DNA from: Ceratorhiza oryzae-sativae
Taxonomy: Eukaryota; Basidiomycota; Agaricomycetes; Cantharellales; Ceratobasidiaceae
Assembly (NCBI GenBank): GCA_030998015.1
Contig: JARWMV010000250.1
Coordinates: 558,001-622,000, forward strand
Direction of reading: 5' to 3'
DNA length: 64,000 bases
Under the pieces are notes generated by a model, which was not told the origin of the DNA, searched no databases, and saw nothing but the letters and a program-made list of their open reading frames with translations. The first letter of the stretch is position 1. Each line of letters starts with the position of its first letter. Positions 60,614 to 64,000 of the stretch are shown piece after piece. A program made the translations under genes and the position numbers.

Positions 60614-61102
60614 TGTGAGTTGACATACCAGACTGGGGGGGCTATGTTATGGATCACTAACATATTTCTATTATTTTAGTCTGCTCTGCCAACCTCAAGT
60701 GATGCCTCTGTAATTAATTTGTGAAATACAGTTGTGACCCCAATGATGTATACTGGTAAATAAGTATAGACCCCAAATAAGAATTCCACCCGGGCATGTC
60801 CAAGTAGTAATTTCAAATATGAGTCAGTCAATTACTAAAGCTATGATACTGCCAGAACAAGGTCACTGAGGGTGGGATTCACATGCCTTTGATGCCCACC
60901 CCTCAATGGTGATCAAGTCAGAGTAATGCAGAATAATCTAGAATAATCTAAATGTATATTAAGGCCTGCAGGAGCCCTGCTGTAAGTTAGAAATCTCTTT
61001 GGAACCTTTGGTGCTCTCTTTGGCCTGCATATACTTTACCATTTTACATATGTATGCTATGTTTTCGGGCTGGTTTATATGATTCTTACAGTTCATGCAG
61101 AC

Positions 61103-62781
61103 ATGAAAGCTAATCAAGGTACCTCTGCTCACCTGATTTCAGCTGTAGTCCCTCCCAAAACCCCTGTCAAACAACACCGTTTGATGCTTCAGGACTGCTT
61201 GGACGTCATCAAGCTCTGTGAGGATAACTCTCGCCTCACTGATGGAGAGGCTGCATGGGCACTCTGACGACTTGGCTATGTCACCATTACTCAACCCACA
61301 GTATGGCGGCTCAAGAAACAGAAGCACAAGCTTGAGGAGTTGGCCAAGAGCCCAAATGAATGGTGGTTCAAACGGGTGTGCCGTGTAGAGTATCCTGATG
61401 TCGATCAAGCTTTGCAGATGTGGATCTTGCAGAAGCTTGGAGGGCGCTGTAGGCTGACAGGCAATATTATATGGGCAAAGGCTCAACATTTTGCAACTAT
61501 GTTTGGGCATTCCAGTGACTTCCTGTCCCTCTTGGGAGGTTGGCTCAATAGTCTCAAAGCTCATATGGGTCTCAAGCGATACCACTTCCATGGAGAGGCA
61601 GTGTTGGCACCAATCAATATGCTTACTGCTGAAATTGCATGCATTCGTGCGTTGATTGAAAAGCACAACACACCTGATGTATTCAACTTTGATGAATCAG
61701 CCCTATTTTGGATGCTTGCCCCAGATGTTGGTCTAGCAACACACCAAATGGCTGGAGTGAAAGGAAACAAGACTTGACTCTTGGTTGGCCTCTGTTCAAA
61801 CCAGGATGGCTCAGAGAAGCTCCCTCCCCTCATCATTGGTCATGCACAGCGCCCATGAGCTTTTGGAAAGCGCGATGGATGTGATCTAGGGTTCGATTAC
61901 TGGTGGAACAAGAAGGCATGGATGACAGGATCAATTTGGCAGGGGTATGTATAAATATCAGCATATATGCACAACTTATAGACTAATCTTAATGTCTTAG
62001 ATGGCTCGCCAACCTGAATGCCGAAATGAAACACCAGGGGCAACATATACTCCTTTTATGTGATAACGCCCCTTCTCACACACACAATCCTGCCAAGTAC
62101 CCTCACATCCAAATTGAGTTTTTCACTCCAAATCTCACAGCATGGATTCAGCCCAATGATGCTGGTATTATATGCTGTTGGAAGGCGAACTATAAACGCC
62201 TGCTACTTCAGCAAGTGATTGAACAGGAGGACGCTGGCAAGGAGGACATATACAAGATTAATCAACTCATTGCAATGTCGATGATCTGCAATGCATGGGC
62301 ACAGGTTAGTTCTTGTACAATTCAAAACTGTTGGCAGCACACAGGGATTTGTGGTCCCAAGTCCAAGCCATCTCCACTTTCGGTTCCAACTGAAGCTGAA
62401 GATGTGCAAGAGTCCATCATGGCACTACAGACAACAATCAACAGTCTCCATCAGCGTGCCCATGCTCCTTCAATCGAACCTGCCAGTGCCATCGCATTTA
62501 CCAAACTTGACACTGGTGTCCCCACAGAACAAGACTGGACCAACAAGGAGATTGTCGACCAAGTTGCAGCTGAGATCCAACATGCAGATGTGGACATGCA
62601 AGGGGAAACCTTGTATGATGATGCCAACGAAGCAACCAAACAAGAGCCAAATGACAATGTTGCTACAGTGCCGTCGATGCCCCTGTCGAACGCCAGCACC
62701 CTTGCTTCACTCGAAGTAATTCAAAAATACATTACCCAGCTTGATGACCCCCATCTCCAAGCTAATCTTGTCACGAACTGA
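61103..62781 (+). pseudogene. Pogo/CENP-B type DDE transposase, inactivated
   Basis: From ATG at 61103 the frame encodes a DNA-binding part with a helix-turn-helix (LTDGEAAWAL, then QPTVWRLKKQKHK) and a CENP-B/Tc5-like second domain (WILQKLGGRCRLTGNIIWAKA). The DDE catalytic core has FNFDESALFWMLAP (first Asp, 61690), LLLCDNAPSHTHN (second Asp, 62050) and WIQPNDAGIICCWKANY (third Asp, 62155). An intron lies at about 61945-62001. Three in-frame TGA codons at 61265-61267, 61775-61777 and 61856-61858 stop it. The last codons and stop at 62779-62781 fall inside an LTR. Family transposases cut and paste DNA at TA sites. Confidence 0.85.
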
Positions 62782-63163
62782 CACGCATACATCCACTCTA
62801 CAATATTTTCTCGATTTACTACATTTTATGAGATCATCTTCAAAACATACTTGCCTTTTATGGTATATCTGTGTCATGTGACTCAGGGAATGTTCTGGAC
62901 CAGTAACCGAGATGTATTTCAACTCTGATGTGAAATTCTGCAGCTCCGCAGTCGCTTCTACTGCTTCTATCTCTTATCTGTTGTGACTCACTGTATGGAC
63001 TTGTTTGTTATGATGTGGCTCGTACTATGTATATAAACCAGGTCAAGTTCGCAGAGGACTCCTCAAGAACTTGACCTCTTGTCGAATACAAGTTCTTTCA
63101 TTTTCTTACTATTTTCCTTGTCGCCTGACTTGTCGTCGTCGACATCAGGTCAAGTTCTTGACA
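62769..63163 (+). repeat. LTR of a Ty3-like element, CpG-rich copy
   Basis: Starts TGTCACGAAC and ends GTTCTTGACA, giving matching TGTCA/TGACA ends. A TATATAAACC box lies at about 63031, followed by the repeated AGGTCAAGTTC motif. Length 395. The reverse copy lies at 56600-56968. Gag-like sequence follows downstream. Confidence 0.75.
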
Positions 63164-63466
63164 ATCGTAAGTCTCAGTGTCATCTGGGATACGTCTGGAA
63201 CGCCGTTGGCGTCGTCTTGAGATAACTCCTCGTTGCCTTCCCCAAATCCTACTCCACCTATCCACAGCCACAAGATATCGTTGCCCTATACGCGCCTCTG
63301 TGAAACCTTGCATAGCCAGGTCCCTCACACGTTGTAACAAGCTTCAGTTCTCTAATCTCTTTCATCAACAAGAGGTGGGGTCGCTCATTGCCCTTAAGTA
63401 GCTGAGCAACGGAGGTCACCTTCCTATTCCAATAGACTCGGGAAAGGGTCTATTTTTCCTTTTATC

Positions 63467-64000
63467 TTGCTCTTGCTCGAGTACGTCTCTGACGGAACGC
63501 ACGGCCCTCAAGTGGCACAACCTTTTACAGAAGACCAGTGCTGCTGTCAGTGTGGGTGGTTCAGACACCTGTCAATCCACTGCTTCACCCTTAACTCAGT
63601 TGAAAGTATCCTTGAAGAAGCTGGGCACATCGATTTCAACAGAGTAGTAATCATCAAAGTCCGCCCCCAAAGAGTCGGATGTGCCCAACAAGCCTTTGTC
63701 ACCGAGCCAGGTGCCCCCGAGTGCAAAATTTGCCATCAGGCAAATGGAGCCACCTTCCCAGTGCACTGCCCTTATTGTCCTAAGAAGGACAAGTTCCTTT
63801 ATTACTACACCATCCCTCGCAACCAGCTATAAGCTGGAGAACCTTGGTCAACAGCTTCTTCGTCACCTGTTAAACACTATTGAAAACTTCCAAGACAGGT
63901 ACCATTATTACTGGAATAAGTACGAAGAAACCCATGAAAAACTTCACAAAGCCAAGGCCCGTTGTGCATACTTAACCGAGCGTTTGCGCGAACACCAGGA
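63467..64000 (+). CDS. Retroelement gag-like protein with zinc knuckle (3' partial)
   Basis: The frame 63467-63832 contains CCQCGWFRHLSIHC, which fits the CX2CX4HX4C zinc knuckle of retroelement gag proteins. A second Cys/His cluster follows (CKICHQANGATFPVHCPYC). After a single-base slip at about 63820 another frame reads YKLENLGQQLLRHLLNTIEN and a coiled-coil type stretch, HEKLHKAKARCAYLTERLRE, up to the window edge. It lies about 300 bases after the LTR in the same direction, so this is probably the start of the internal region of that element. No enzyme domain is inside the window. Confidence 0.55.

Noticed and set aside
56600..63163. The inverted repeats at 56.6 and 63.0 kb as terminal repeats of one 6.5-kb transposon carrying the pogo transposase and cargo genes
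   Set aside because: Both repeats have LTR features (TGTCA/TGACA ends, TATA box), and the one at 62769 overlaps the transposase frame and is followed by gag-like sequence. Two independent LTR insertions in opposite orientation explain this better.

Overview
The window looks like nuclear DNA of a filamentous fungus, most likely an agaricomycete of the Rhizoctonia/Ceratobasidiaceae type. Protein-coding genes are split by many short GT-AG introns of about 45 to 65 bases, there are no bacterial signals, and the families are typical of basidiomycetes: AIM9-like phosphotransferases, TAP-like S33 hydrolases, DHA2 transporters, a fungal PA28 and RAD5. The genus is an inference from the style of the proteins. 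No marker gene was compared.

Layout. From 0 to 10.5 kb lie a zeta-crystallin-type quinone oxidoreductase, a small two-helix membrane protein resembling the fungal SLATT domain, a broken AIM9-like phosphotransferase, a tandem pair of short-chain dehydrogenases (one broken, one intact) and the syntaxin SED5. From 11.15 to 15.83 kb is a DNA transposon with G-rich inverted ends and a nested smaller element. From 18.5 to 43.4 kb is a stretch rich in export and secretion genes: three copies of a secreted S33 hydrolase, two copies in opposite orientation of a secreted protein of unknown function, a 14-helix MFS exporter and an ABCA-type full transporter. The proteasome activator PA28 also lies in this stretch. 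From 43.8 to 54 kb are RAD5 (HIRAN, SNF2 and RING domains), a second MFS transporter and a BTB-domain protein. From 55 kb to the end is transposon territory: LTR sequences, gag-like and orphan reading frames, and a pogo/CENP-B type DDE transposase cut at its 3' end by an LTR.

Two processes mark the sequence. First, many conserved genes are broken by single missing bases in short homopolymers, which looks more like uncorrected long-read assembly error than real decay because it also hits the essential-type gene SED5. Second, the 55-62 kb transposons show CpG-to-TpG/CpA decay, seen in an inverted LTR pair and in three in-frame TGA codons of the transposase where CGA is expected.

The least described material is the 57.0-60.6 kb block of orphan reading frames, one of which carries two neighbouring introns of near-identical sequence, and the paralogous secreted proteins at 25.9 and 43.4 kb. 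Introns were placed by eye, so exon ends are approximate.
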